DNA from: Arthrobacter sp. KBS0702
GTDB taxonomy: Bacteria > Actinomycetota > Actinomycetes > Actinomycetales > Micrococcaceae
Length of the DNA stretch: 64,000 nt
Reading direction: 5' to 3'
Assembly: GCF_005937985.2 (NCBI RefSeq)
Contig: NZ_CP042172.1
Span: forward strand, 2,542,001-2,606,000
In this document: positions 36,805-45,653 of the stretch, piece after piece
Position numbering within the stretch: position 1 is the stretch's first letter
Layout of the letters: the number at the start of each line of letters is the position of its first letter
Notes under the pieces: generated by a model
The model's input: only the letters and a program-made list of their open reading frames with translations
The model's database searches: none
Told to the model about the DNA's origin: nothing
Program-made: the position numbers and the translations under genes

Positions 36805-38556
36805 GTGAGTGAATTGCACACGCACCAGCTTCTGACCGACGAATCCGGCACGGAATCGATTGAGCCGGAAGAGACCATCATCTCGGACGAAAAGCCGCAC
36901 GAAATCGCGGAAAAGTCCTTCGCCGACTACAATGTCCGCGCCGACATTGTTGAATCCCTCGCCGACGCGGGCATCACGCACCCGTTCCCGATCCAGGCCA
37001 TGACACTGCCCGTCGCCCTGGCCGGCCACGACATCATCGGCCAGGCCAAGACCGGCACCGGCAAGACCCTCGGCTTCGGGATCCCGGCCCTGCAGCGCGT
37101 CGTCGGCCGCGACGACGCCGGTTACGCCGCGCTTCCGGCTGCGGGAGCCCCGCAGGCCCTCGTGATCGTCCCGACCCGCGAGCTGGCCGTGCAGGTCGCC
37201 AGCGACCTGCAGAACGCCGCCCGCAAGCGCAACGCACGGATCACCACGATCTATGGCGGCCGCGCGTACGAGCCGCAGGTCGAGGCGCTGCAGCAGGGCG
37301 TCGAGATCGTCGTCGGCACCCCGGGCCGCCTGATCGACCTCTACAAGCAGAAGCACCTCGTGCTCAAGAACGTCAAGATGGTCATCCTCGACGAGGCTGA
37401 CGAGATGCTGGACCTCGGCTTCCTGCCCGACGTCGAGACCCTCATCGCCGGCACCCCGGCCGTCCGCCAGACCCTGCTGTTCTCCGCCACCATGCCCGGC
37501 CCGGTCATCGCGATGGCGCGCCGCTACATGACCCAGCCCACCCACATCCGTGCGGCGGACCCCGAGGACGAGGGCCTGACCAAGCGCGACATCCGCCAGC
37601 TGATCTACCGTGCCCACAGCATGGACAAGATCGAGGTGGTGGCCCGCATCCTGCAGGCCCGCGGACGCGGCCGGACCATCATCTTCACCAAGACCAAGCG
37701 CACCGCGGCGAAGGTCGCCGAGGAACTCGTGGACCGCGGCTTCGCCGCCGCGGCGATCCACGGCGACCTCGGCCAGGGCGCCCGCGAGCAGGCACTGCGC
37801 GCCTTCCGCAACAACAAGGTGGATGTCCTCGTCGCCACCGACGTTGCGGCACGCGGCATCGACGTCGACGACGTCACGCACGTGATCAACTACCAGTGCG
37901 TCGAAGACGAGAAGATCTACCTGCACCGCGTCGGCCGCACCGGACGCGCCGGCAACAAGGGCACCGCCGTGACCTTCGTCGACTGGGACGACATGCCCCG
38001 CTGGGGCCTGATCAACAAGGCCCTGGGCCTGAGCGTGCCCGAGCCGGTTGAGACCTACTCCTCCTCGCCGCACCTGTACGAGGAGCTGGACATTCCCGAG
38101 GGCACCAAGGGCCGTCTCCCCCGCGACAAGCGGGTACTCGCCGGCGTCGACGCCGAAGTCCTCGAGGACCTCGGCGAAACCGGCAAGAAGAACACGCGCG
38201 GCAGCGGACAAACCAGCGGACGCGACGGCGGCCGTTCCGGCTCCCGTGACGGCGGACGCTCCGGCTCCCGCGAGGGCGGACGCGAACGCTCGACCCGTGA
38301 CGGCGGACGCTCCGGCTCCCGCGAGGGCGGGCCCGACAGCGCACGCTCGGGCGAGCGCCGTCGTCGTTCCCCCGAGGCGGAAACCGCCACCGGCCCCGCC
38401 GAGGCAACGGCTCCGGCCGCCGCAACGGCCAGCGCCCCGACCGAGGTCGACCGGGCCACCCGGGCGCGCCGCCGGACCCGTACCCGCCGCCGCAACGGCG
38501 AAGTCGTCACCGGCGAGGCCCAGGGCGGCGCCCCGGCACGCAGCGCCGAGGCCTAA
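36805..38556 (+). CDS. DEAD-box ATP-dependent RNA helicase
   Basis: 583-aa helicase. Q-motif phenylalanine and ITHPFPIQAMTLP, Walker A AKTGTGKT (81-88), PTRELAVQV, TPGRLIDL, LDEADEML, SAT, TKTKRTA, ATDVAARGID and HRVGRTGRAG are all intact. From about residue 460 the tail is disordered: repeated GGRSGSR units, then a strongly basic RARRRTRTRRRNG, typical for RNA-binding tails. GTG start with AAGGAA. Positionally like mycobacterial rhlE (Rv3211). The long leader suggests post-transcriptional control. Confidence 0.94.
   Translation: MSELHTHQLLTDESGTESIEPEETIISDEKPHEIAEKSFADYNVRADIVESLADAGITHPFPIQAMTLPVALAGHDIIGQAKTGTGKTLGFGIPALQRVVGRDDAGYAALPAAGAPQALVIVPTRELAVQVASDLQNAARKRNARITTIYGGRAYEPQVEALQQGVEIVVGTPGRLIDLYKQKHLVLKNVKMVILDEADEMLDLGFLPDVETLIAGTPAVRQTLLFSATMPGPVIAMARRYMTQPTHIRAADPEDEGLTKRDIRQLIYRAHSMDKIEVVARILQARGRGRTIIFTKTKRTAAKVAEELVDRGFAAAAIHGDLGQGAREQALRAFRNNKVDVLVATDVAARGIDVDDVTHVINYQCVEDEKIYLHRVGRTGRAGNKGTAVTFVDWDDMPRWGLINKALGLSVPEPVETYSSSPHLYEELDIPEGTKGRLPRDKRVLAGVDAEVLEDLGETGKKNTRGSGQTSGRDGGRSGSRDGGRSGSREGGRERSTRDGGRSGSREGGPDSARSGERRRRSPEAETATGPAEATAPAAATASAPTEVDRATRARRRTRTRRRNGEVVTGEAQGGAPARSAEA
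38218..38335. repeat. Repeats encoding the Gly/Arg/Ser tail of the helicase
   Basis: Several copies of a unit like GGCGGACGCTCCGGCTCCCG, in frame, encode GGRSGSR. An in-gene low-complexity expansion, likely variable between strains. Confidence 0.75.
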
Positions 38557-38564
38557 TCCGCTCC

Positions 38565-39446
38565 ATGGCTGACACCGTCTGGGCGCCGGACGGCAGCAAT
38601 CTGGTGGTACACGCGGACAACGCGGAGTACCTCCCGACGCTGCCGGACGGCGCCTTCACACTCATTTACGTGGATCCGCCCTTCAACACCGGCCGGGTCC
38701 AGAAGCGCCAGGAAACCAAGATGGTGCTCAACGCCGGCGGCGAGGGCGACCGCGTCGGCTTCAAGGGCCGGTCCTACGACACGATCAAAGGCGCGCTGCA
38801 CAAGTACGACGACGCGTTCAGCGACTACTGGTCCTTTTTGGAGCCTCGGCTCGTCGAAGCCTGGCGGCTGCTCGCCGACGACGGCACCCTGTACCTGCAC
38901 CTCGACTACCGCGAGGTGCACTACGCCAAGGTCATGCTGGATGCGATCTTCGGCCGCGAGTGCTTCCTCAACGAAATCATCTGGGCCTATGACTACGGCG
39001 CCCGCGCCAAGTTCCGCTGGCCCACCAAGCACGACAACATCCTCGTGTACGTGAAGAACCCGGCCAAATACCACTTCGACAGCGCCGAGGTGGACCGCGA
39101 ACCGTACATGGCGCCCGGTTTGGTCACCCCGGCAAAGCGCGAACTCGGCAAGCTGCCCACCGACGTCTGGTGGCACACGATTGTCTCGCCTACCGGGAAG
39201 GAAAAGACCGGGTACCCGACGCAGAAGCCCGAGGGCCTGATCCGCCGGGTGGTCGCCGCCTCCAGCCGTCCCGGCGACTGGTGCCTGGACTTCTTCGCCG
39301 GCTCCGGCACGCTCGGCGCCGTCGCCGCGAAGCTCGACCGGAAGTTCGTGTGCGTGGACCAGAACCAGGCCGCCGTCGACGTGATGGCCACCCGGCTCGG
39401 CCCGCACGCCGCGTTCACCACCGGGCCCGGCACGGCACCCAACTAG
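38565..39446 (+). CDS. Orphan beta-class site-specific DNA methyltransferase
   Basis: 293-aa N6-adenine or N4-cytosine methyltransferase. Motif IV YVDPPFNTGR (about residues 35-44) precedes the SAM motif FFAGSGTLGAVAAKLDR (about 246-262), and TQKPEGLIRRVV is motif X, the order of the beta class. No restriction endonuclease gene is next to it, so it is an orphan and may mark the chromosome for regulation or repair. Its start lies 8 bp after the helicase stop without a clear ribosome site, implying translational coupling. The target sequence is unknown. Confidence 0.88.
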   Translation: MADTVWAPDGSNLVVHADNAEYLPTLPDGAFTLIYVDPPFNTGRVQKRQETKMVLNAGGEGDRVGFKGRSYDTIKGALHKYDDAFSDYWSFLEPRLVEAWRLLADDGTLYLHLDYREVHYAKVMLDAIFGRECFLNEIIWAYDYGARAKFRWPTKHDNILVYVKNPAKYHFDSAEVDREPYMAPGLVTPAKRELGKLPTDVWWHTIVSPTGKEKTGYPTQKPEGLIRRVVAASSRPGDWCLDFFAGSGTLGAVAAKLDRKFVCVDQNQAAVDVMATRLGPHAAFTTGPGTAPN

Positions 39447-39503
39447 CTCGCACTAGTTGTCGTTAGGGCGACCCAAAACGACAACAACCGCCAGCCAGTT
39501 GGG
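39438..39503. repeat. Imperfect palindromic repeat, copy 1
   Basis: Two 27-bp arms (39438-39464 and 39477-39503), beginning CCCAACTAGCTCGC and closing with GCCAGCCAGTTGGG. They flank a 12-bp centre; the inner arm ends GTTGTCGTT/AACGACAAC are perfect. It overlaps the last codons of the methyltransferase gene. A second copy lies between dapE and dapD. Confidence 0.75.
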
Positions 39504-39511
39504 CGGCGCCG

Positions 39512-40129
39512 TCAGGTCCAGCTCTTGACGAACGCGTGCACGGCGTCGGCGATCATCTGCACCGCGATCGCGGAGAGCAAGAGGCCCGCGATCCGGGTGA
39601 CCAGTTCGACGCCGTTCTCGCCCAGGGCGCGCTGCACGACGCCGGCGAAGCGCATCGCCAGGTACAGGGACGCAAGCGTCACGGCGATCCCCAGCCCGAC
39701 GGCAAGGTACTGCGCCATGCTGTCGGAGCGCTGCACAAAGACCATCACCGCCACGATCGCGCCCGGGCCGGCCATCAGCGGCGTACCCAGCGGAACAAAC
39801 GCGACGTTCTTGTACTTCGCCGCGTTCTCCTCGCCGCTGGTGGACCCGGTGAGCAACTGGAGCGCGATCAGCACCAGGAGCAGGCCGCCGGCGCCCTGCA
39901 GCGCGGCGAGCGAAATGTGCATGTAGTTCAGGATGGACTGCCCGAAAATCGCGAAGGTCACGATCACCCCGGTTGCCACGAGCAGGGCCTGCAGCGCCGA
40001 CATGTTCCGGTCCCTGGCGTCCATCTGCGCCGTCAGGGACATGAAGATCGGCACCGTCCCGGGCGGATCCATGATCACGAACAGCGTAACGATCACGGAG
40101 GCCAGGAGCTGAAGGTCAATCCACTCCAT
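39512..40129 (-). CDS. MarC-family integral membrane protein
   Basis: 205 aa, six predicted membrane helices, with LFVIMDPPGTVPIFMSLTA near the start and VPLGTPLMAGPGAIVAVMV in the middle, the two family hallmarks. Function is not established; MarC is no longer thought to confer multidrug resistance. Start: ATG overlapping the PHP gene stop by one base (TGATG); an in-frame TTG one codon earlier is less likely. Confidence 0.9.
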   Translation of the reverse strand: MEWIDLQLLASVIVTLFVIMDPPGTVPIFMSLTAQMDARDRNMSALQALLVATGVIVTFAIFGQSILNYMHISLAALQGAGGLLLVLIALQLLTGSTSGEENAAKYKNVAFVPLGTPLMAGPGAIVAVMVFVQRSDSMAQYLAVGLGIAVTLASLYLAMRFAGVVQRALGENGVELVTRIAGLLLSAIAVQMIADAVHAFVKSWT

Positions 40130-40974
40130 CAACGCACCACGGACGAACCGGTGCCCAGCTCCTCGATCCGGGCCAGCACCTCCGGCGCGGTCAGGTTCTC
40201 GCCCAGCACGTTGGGTTTCCCGGCCCCGTGGTAGTCGGAGGACCCGGTCACGAGCAGGCCGTGCCGTTGCGCGAGGCGGCGCAGGAAGACCCGGCCCTCC
40301 TCCGGGTTGTCCCGGTGGTCAATCTCCAGGCCGGCCAGGCCGGCGTCGATCATCTCCCGGTAGGTGCGGTCCCCCACGATCCGTCCCCGGGAGGACGCGA
40401 CGGGATGCGCGAAGACCGGCACGCCGCCGGCCTCGCGGACGAGTTCAACGGCGTAGGCAGGCTCCGGCGCGTAATGCTGCACCCAGTAGCGCGAGCGTGA
40501 GGTCAGGATCGTGTCGAAGGCCTCGCTGCGGTCCGCCACGACGCCGGCTGCAACCAGGGCGTCGGCGATGTGCGGACGGCCCAGGGTGGCACCGGGGGCA
40601 ACGTGGTGGATGACGTCGTCCCAGTTCAGCGGATAGTCCTCGGCGAGCAGGCTGACCATCCGTTCGGCCCGGGTGAAGCGAGCATCCTTGGCTTTGGTGA
40701 TCTCCTCCAGCAGCCCGGGGTGGGCCGGGTCGTGCAGGTAGCAAAGCAGGTGGACGCTGATGCCCTCGTGGGTCCGGCAGGAAATTTCCATACCCGGGAC
40801 CAGGGCCACGGCGAGCTCCCGGGCGGCGGCGGCGGCCTCGGTCCAGCCATCGGTGGAATCGTGGTCAGTCAGGGCGACGACGTCGAGCCCGGCCTGCGCC
40901 GCGGACGCGATCACCTCCGCGGGCGCTTGGGTGCCGTCGGAAACATTCGAGTGGGCATGCAGGTCAATCCTCAC
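40129..40974 (-). CDS. PHP-domain phosphoesterase
   Basis: 281-aa PHP (polymerase and histidinol phosphatase) metal-dependent phosphoesterase. Motifs: IDLHAHSNVSDGT, VALTDHDSTDGW, PGMEISCRTHEG, VFAHPVASSRGR and TGSSDYHG provide the His/Asp trinuclear site. This layout is that of 3',5'-nucleotide bisphosphate phosphatases and RNase AM; the substrate is inferred only. GTG start with both GGGGAG and a TAGGCT 6 bases upstream. Divergent from the aminopeptidase. Confidence 0.88.
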   Translation of the reverse strand: MRIDLHAHSNVSDGTQAPAEVIASAAQAGLDVVALTDHDSTDGWTEAAAAARELAVALVPGMEISCRTHEGISVHLLCYLHDPAHPGLLEEITKAKDARFTRAERMVSLLAEDYPLNWDDVIHHVAPGATLGRPHIADALVAAGVVADRSEAFDTILTSRSRYWVQHYAPEPAYAVELVREAGGVPVFAHPVASSRGRIVGDRTYREMIDAGLAGLEIDHRDNPEEGRVFLRRLAQRHGLLVTGSSDYHGAGKPNVLGENLTAPEVLARIEELGTGSSVVR

Positions 40975-41045
40975 CTCCCCAGCCTAGTAGATTCGCCGGG
41001 GCGCCTTGTTGGCCTCTGCCGCGCCGCTGGTGAGACTATGGGACG

Positions 41046-42629
41046 GTGAACGATGCAGATAACACCCAAGTCTCCGCTTCCCAGCCCCTCGACGAGCGCG
41101 TCAACAACCGCTCCCAGCGGCCCAGCTCCGACGCCTTCAAGGCGTTCATGGCCAGCAACTGGGCCCCGTCCCGGCAGCAGCTGCCCGAACGGGATGCCGT
41201 CGCAGGCCACGCCGCCAACCGCCGCCGGGCCATCTCCGAGCTGTTCAAAGGTGAACGCCTGGTCATCCCCGCCGGCCCGCTGAAGGTCCGCTCCAACGAC
41301 TGCGATTACCGTTTCCGTCCGCACTCGGGCTTCGCGCACCTGACCGGGCTGGGCCTGGACCACGAGCCCGACGCCGTGCTGGTCCTGGAGCCCACTGACG
41401 AGGGCAAGGGCGACGACGGCGGCCACCACCGCGCTACCCTGTACTTCCGTCCGCTGGCCGGTCGCGACACCGAGCAGTTCTACGCCGACTCCCGCTCGGG
41501 TGAGTTCTGGATCGGCGCCCGGCCGACCCTCGCCGAGTTCAAGGCCCAGCTGGGCCTGGAAACCGCTGACTTGGCCGAACTCGAACTCGCCATCACCAAG
41601 GACGTCGGCGCCCCGGAAATCGGCGGCATCTCCATCCGGCTGGTGCGCAAGGTGGACGAGAACATCGACGCGCTCGTGGACACCGCGCGCTACAACACCG
41701 CCAAGGACCCGGAGAACCTGGACCTGGGCGTCCTCGACGCGCTCGATGAGAAGCTCAGCGAGGCGCTCTCCGAACTGCGCCTGATCAAGGACGAGTGGGA
41801 AGTCGAGCAGATGAAGGTCGCCGTGGCCGCTACGGTGCAGGGCTTCACCGAGGTGGTCAAGGCCCTTCCGCGGGCCCTCACCCACCGTCGTGGCGAGCGT
41901 GTGGTCGAGGGCGCGTTCTTCGCCCGCGCCCGCGAAGAAGGCAACGAGCTCGGCTACGACACCATTGCCGCCTCCGGCAACAACGCCACCGTGCTGCATT
42001 GGACCCGGAACACCGGCAAGGTCAACGCCGGCGAGCTGCTGCTGCTGGACGCCGGCGTTGAGGCGGACTCCCTCTACACCGCGGACATCACCCGCACGCT
42101 GCCGGCCAACGGCACCTTCTCCGAGATCCAGCGCAAGGTTTACGAGGCAGTGCTCGACGCCGCGGACGCCGGCTTCGCCGCCGCGCAGCCCGGAACCAAG
42201 TTCCGCGATATCCACACCGCGGCCACCACCGTGCTGGCCGAGCGACTTGCCGAGTGGGGACTGCTGCCGGTCTCGGTCGAAGAAGCCATCAGCGCCGAGG
42301 GCCAGCAGCACCGCCGCTGGATGCCGCACGGCACCAGCCACCACCTGGGCCTGGACGTGCACGACTGCGCCCAGGCCAAGCGCGAACTGTACCTGGACGG
42401 CGTCTTGGCCCCGGGCATGGTCTTCACGATCGAACCCGGGCTCTACTTCAAGGCGGAGGACCTCGGCATTCCGGCGGAATACCGGGGCATCGGTGTCCGG
42501 ATTGAGGACGACATCCTGATGACGGCCGACGGTCCGGTCAACCTGAGCGCCGCGCTGCCGCGCAAGGCCGACGACGTCGAGTCCTGGATGGCCGGCATCT
42601 ACCAGGAAGTTGACGCCCAGCAGCCGTAA
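41046..42629 (+). CDS. pepP: Aminopeptidase P family protein (Xaa-Pro aminopeptidase)
   Basis: 527-aa M24-family metallopeptidase removing N-terminal residues before proline. An N-terminal domain with DCDYRFRPHSGFAHLTG precedes the pita-bread catalytic domain: LLLLDAGVEADSLYTADITRT gives the two Asp ligands, then HGTSHHLGLDVHD, FTIEPGLYF and VRIEDDILMT give His and the two Glu. GTG start; GACTAT 6 bases upstream suggests leaderless transcription. Followed by a strong terminator. Confidence 0.93.
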   Translation: MNDADNTQVSASQPLDERVNNRSQRPSSDAFKAFMASNWAPSRQQLPERDAVAGHAANRRRAISELFKGERLVIPAGPLKVRSNDCDYRFRPHSGFAHLTGLGLDHEPDAVLVLEPTDEGKGDDGGHHRATLYFRPLAGRDTEQFYADSRSGEFWIGARPTLAEFKAQLGLETADLAELELAITKDVGAPEIGGISIRLVRKVDENIDALVDTARYNTAKDPENLDLGVLDALDEKLSEALSELRLIKDEWEVEQMKVAVAATVQGFTEVVKALPRALTHRRGERVVEGAFFARAREEGNELGYDTIAASGNNATVLHWTRNTGKVNAGELLLLDAGVEADSLYTADITRTLPANGTFSEIQRKVYEAVLDAADAGFAAAQPGTKFRDIHTAATTVLAERLAEWGLLPVSVEEAISAEGQQHRRWMPHGTSHHLGLDVHDCAQAKRELYLDGVLAPGMVFTIEPGLYFKAEDLGIPAEYRGIGVRIEDDILMTADGPVNLSAALPRKADDVESWMAGIYQEVDAQQP

Positions 42630-42647
42630 CAGGCCTGGCAGGAACGC

Positions 42648-42676
42648 AAAAGGGAGGGCCGCAGGCCCTCCCTTTT
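42648..42676. terminator. Bidirectional terminator after pepP
   Basis: AAAAGGGAGGGCC, three-base loop GCA, and the exact complement GGCCCTCCCTTTT. U-runs form on both strands. Lies between convergent genes. Confidence 0.93.
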
Positions 42677-42717
42677 GACTGCCCGGCACAGGGGCCGGAC
42701 TCCTGTGCCGGTGCGGC

Positions 42718-43575
42718 TTAGCGCTGCTCGCCGTCCGGGCGCGGTTCTTCCTGACTTCCCTGATGTTCCGGTCCCTGCTGTCCCGGACCGCGCTGGGCAT
42801 CCGTGACGCGGACGCCGTACTGCGGGCGGCCGTCGGGAAGGTCCGGGTAACTGACGCCGGAGGGGCGGGCCGGTTCCTGCGCCACCGGCTCGCCGGCGGC
42901 GGTCTGCTGCGGGGCGGCGTCGGCTGCCCGCTGGCCGTAAGGGTCGCTCCAGCCCGCGGGACGCTGCGGCATCGGCGCCTGTCCCGGCTGCCCGGGCTGC
43001 TGCGGGCCCTGCTGGTAGGGCTGGTGCTGGTGGTCGAACTGCTGGTAGCCCGGGACGGAGGCATCGTGCTGGGTCATCGGCAGCTGGTGCAGCAGGCGGC
43101 GGGCCTCATGGGCGGCCTCGAAGGCCACCACGACGTCGTAGTTGGTCGCCACCACCTGGTTGGTCGACGTGAAGTCGCGCTTGCCGCGCTGCATCGCGTA
43201 CGTGACGATGCCGAAGAGCATAAAGAAAGCCGCGCCCATCAGTACCGAGGTGACGATCGAGAAGTAGCCGTCGGACGTCGAGAAGAAGGACAGCATGACC
43301 CCGACGAAGAGGCCGAACCACATGCCACTCAGCGCGCCGGAGAGCGCCACGCGGGGATAGGTGAGCCGGCCGGTGACCCGCTCCACCATCTTCAGGTCGT
43401 TGCCGACGATGGAGACAAGCTGCACGGGAAACTGCTGGTCCGCCAGATAGTCCACCGCCTTCTGGGCGTCCAGGTAGGAGTTGTAGGAACCGACGGTGTC
43501 TCCCTTGGGTACAGCACGTGACTCGTCCGCCCCGCCGGGAGCGCCGGCCTTTGGACCACCAAAAATGTTTGACAT
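42718..43575 (-). CDS. General stress protein 17M-like membrane protein with Gln/Pro-rich tail
   Basis: 285 aa. An N-terminal YflT/17M-like domain (VGSYNSYLDAQKAVDYLADQQFPV, VSIVGNDLKMVERVTG) is followed by two membrane helices (GALSGMWFGLFVGVMLSFF and MGAAFFMLFGIVTYAM). The last 110 residues are rich in Gln, Pro and Gly and probably disordered in the cytosol. Start at MSNIFGG; GAGAAT lies 6 bases upstream, a possible leaderless start. Role unknown; the family name comes from Bacillus stress induction. Confidence 0.8.
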   Translation of the reverse strand: MSNIFGGPKAGAPGGADESRAVPKGDTVGSYNSYLDAQKAVDYLADQQFPVQLVSIVGNDLKMVERVTGRLTYPRVALSGALSGMWFGLFVGVMLSFFSTSDGYFSIVTSVLMGAAFFMLFGIVTYAMQRGKRDFTSTNQVVATNYDVVVAFEAAHEARRLLHQLPMTQHDASVPGYQQFDHQHQPYQQGPQQPGQPGQAPMPQRPAGWSDPYGQRAADAAPQQTAAGEPVAQEPARPSGVSYPDLPDGRPQYGVRVTDAQRGPGQQGPEHQGSQEEPRPDGEQR

Positions 43576-43652
43576 ACGCCCATTCTCACCCATCCGGCTG
43601 GGCGGCGCCTGCAAATTCAGCTAAAAGAGAGCGGACTCGGTAGCCTGTAGGT

Positions 43653-44936
43653 GTGAGCACAACTCTTTCGCGGGTATTTGTCGCGCGCCTCCTTGGACTG
43701 GACGTCTTCGACCCTCTGGGCGACCGTCTGGGCAGGCTGCGCGATGTCGTGGTGCTCTCCCGCGGCAACCGCGGCGCCCCGCACGTGGTGGGCATCGTCG
43801 TCGAAGTTCCCGGCAAAAAGCGCGTCTTCGTGCCGATGACCCGGATCACCTCCATCGACCAGACCCAGATCATCTGCACCGGCCTGGTGAACCTGCGCCG
43901 CTTCGAACAGCGCGGCGCGGAAACCCTGGTGGTGGCCGAGATGTTCGACCGCCGGGTAACCCTGGCGGACGGCAGCGGGGACGCCACCATCGAGGACATC
44001 GCGATGGACCGGCACCGCTCCGGCGACTGGTTCGTCAGCAAGCTCTTCGTGCGCCGCGGCCACTCCCTCTCGCCGCTGAGCAGGCTGCGCCGCAACGAAA
44101 CCATGATCATCGACTGGGCCGACGCCCAGCAGGGTGCCCGCACGGAACCCCAGGCCGCCACCCAGTTCGTCGCCACCCACGAGGACCTCAAGCCCGCCGA
44201 CTTCGCCGAGGCCCTCCAGGAGATGAGCGACAAGCGCCGTTTCGAGGTCGCCAGCGAGCTCCAGGATGAACGCCTCGCCGACGTGCTGCAGGAAATGCCC
44301 GAGGGCGACCAGGTGGAAATCCTCTCCGCCCTCGACGTCGAGCGCGCCGCCGACGTGCTCGAGGAGATGGACCCCGACGACGCCGCCGACCTCCTCGCCG
44401 AGCTTCCCAGCGCCCAGGCCGAGGAACTGCTCCAGCTGATGGAACCCGAAGGCGCCGAGGACGTGCGCCGCCTGCTCGAATACGACGAGGACACCGCCGG
44501 CGGCCTGATGACGCCCGTTCCTGTCATCCTGCCCCCGGAGGCGACCGTCGCCGAGGCCCTGGCCCACGTCCGGCGCGAGGAGCTCTCGCCCGCGCTGGCC
44601 TCCTCGATCTTCATCGCGCGGCCGCCGCTGGAGACGCCCACGGGACGTTTCCTCGGCGTCGTGCATATTCAGCAGCTGCTGCGCTATCCGCCGCCGGAAC
44701 CGCTGGGCAACTTGGTGGATAAGAACCTCGAGCCGGTCTCGGACCAGGCCCACATCAGCGAGGTGGCCCGCACCCTGGCCACCTACAACCTCAACTCGCT
44801 CCCCGTGGTCAACGAGGACGGCCGGCTCGTCGGGGCGGTGACTGTTGATGACGTGCTTGATCATCTGTTGCCCGATGACTGGCGCGCCCACGAGGACGAC
44901 GCCCCGATAAGGAAACTTGGAGGCCGCATTGGCTGA
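43653..44936 (+). CDS. PRC-barrel / MgtE N-domain / CBS protein without membrane domain
   Basis: 427-aa soluble protein. A PRC-barrel-like N-terminus (LLGLDVFDPLGDRLGRLRDVVV) is followed by the MgtE superhelix (about residues 185-280, LQEMPEGDQVEILSALDVERAADVLEEM) and a CBS pair (GGLMTPVPVI, VVHIQQLL, LPVVNEDGRLVGAVTVDDVLDHL). The Mg channel helices of true MgtE are missing, so it is a sensor-like relative and not a transporter. GTG start with TAGCCT 6 bases upstream. Overlaps the DUF1003 gene by 8 bases, suggesting a joint function. Confidence 0.88.
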   Translation: MSTTLSRVFVARLLGLDVFDPLGDRLGRLRDVVVLSRGNRGAPHVVGIVVEVPGKKRVFVPMTRITSIDQTQIICTGLVNLRRFEQRGAETLVVAEMFDRRVTLADGSGDATIEDIAMDRHRSGDWFVSKLFVRRGHSLSPLSRLRRNETMIIDWADAQQGARTEPQAATQFVATHEDLKPADFAEALQEMSDKRRFEVASELQDERLADVLQEMPEGDQVEILSALDVERAADVLEEMDPDDAADLLAELPSAQAEELLQLMEPEGAEDVRRLLEYDEDTAGGLMTPVPVILPPEATVAEALAHVRREELSPALASSIFIARPPLETPTGRFLGVVHIQQLLRYPPPEPLGNLVDKNLEPVSDQAHISEVARTLATYNLNSLPVVNEDGRLVGAVTVDDVLDHLLPDDWRAHEDDAPIRKLGGRIG

Positions 44937-45642
44937 TAGCAGTACCCCACGGAACTCCAACGTCCGCCCCGGGGCACGGACCGCCGGCGGCCTCGACACG
45001 CCCCTGAGCGGCCGGGCGCGGATCCTGCCCAAATTCTCACCCAACCCGGACGCTTTCGGCCACGCCACGGAGGGCTTCGCCCGGTTTATGGGCACTCCGA
45101 CGTTCCTGGTCTACATGACGGTGTTCTGCGTTTTCTGGCTGGTCTGGAACACCTTCGCGCCGGAACAGTGGCAGTTCGACTCGCAGGCGCTCGGCTACAC
45201 CCTGCTGACCCTGATGCTCTCCCTTCAGGCTTCCTACGCCGCGCCCCTGCTGCTGCTGGCGCAAAACCGCCAGGACGACCGGGACCGCGTCTCGCTGGAA
45301 CAGGACCGCCAGCGCGCCGAACGCAACCTCTCGGACACCGAGTACCTGACCCGTGAGCTGGCCTCGCTGCGCATTGCCCTGCGAGAGGTCGCCACCCGCG
45401 ACTTCGTCCGGGCCGAGTTGCGCAGCCTGCTGGAGGACATGCTCGAGGCGCAGGAGGAACTGCGCACCCACGACCCCTCCGCCGGCGCCCACGAGTCCCC
45501 GCGCGACAAGGTCAAGGAAAAGCTCAAGGAACGCCGCGACAAACAGCGCAACCCGCGCACCCAGCAGATCCCGCGCGTCCGGGCCGAGGGCAGGCCCGAC
45601 GGCCCGCAAACCTCTGCCCACCGCACCTCCCCCGAAAGCTGA
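44929..45642 (+). CDS. DUF1003 membrane protein
   Basis: 237 aa with two membrane helices (FLVYMTVFCVFWLVWNTF and YTLLTLMLSLQASYAAPLLLLA) followed by the family's charged NRQDDRDRVSLEQDRQRAERN stretch (split about residues 110-130) and a highly charged, probably disordered tail. Start is TTG, 6 bases after GGAGG and overlapping the upstream stop. Function unknown; the pairing with an MgtE-N/CBS protein is also known in mycobacteria. Confidence 0.87.
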   Translation: MADSSTPRNSNVRPGARTAGGLDTPLSGRARILPKFSPNPDAFGHATEGFARFMGTPTFLVYMTVFCVFWLVWNTFAPEQWQFDSQALGYTLLTLMLSLQASYAAPLLLLAQNRQDDRDRVSLEQDRQRAERNLSDTEYLTRELASLRIALREVATRDFVRAELRSLLEDMLEAQEELRTHDPSAGAHESPRDKVKEKLKERRDKQRNPRTQQIPRVRAEGRPDGPQTSAHRTSPES

Positions 45643-45653
45643 GCCAAGCCCGC

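Noticed and set aside
43653..44936. Magnesium transporter MgtE
   Set aside because: Only the cytosolic MgtE-N and CBS parts exist; there are no membrane helices for a channel.
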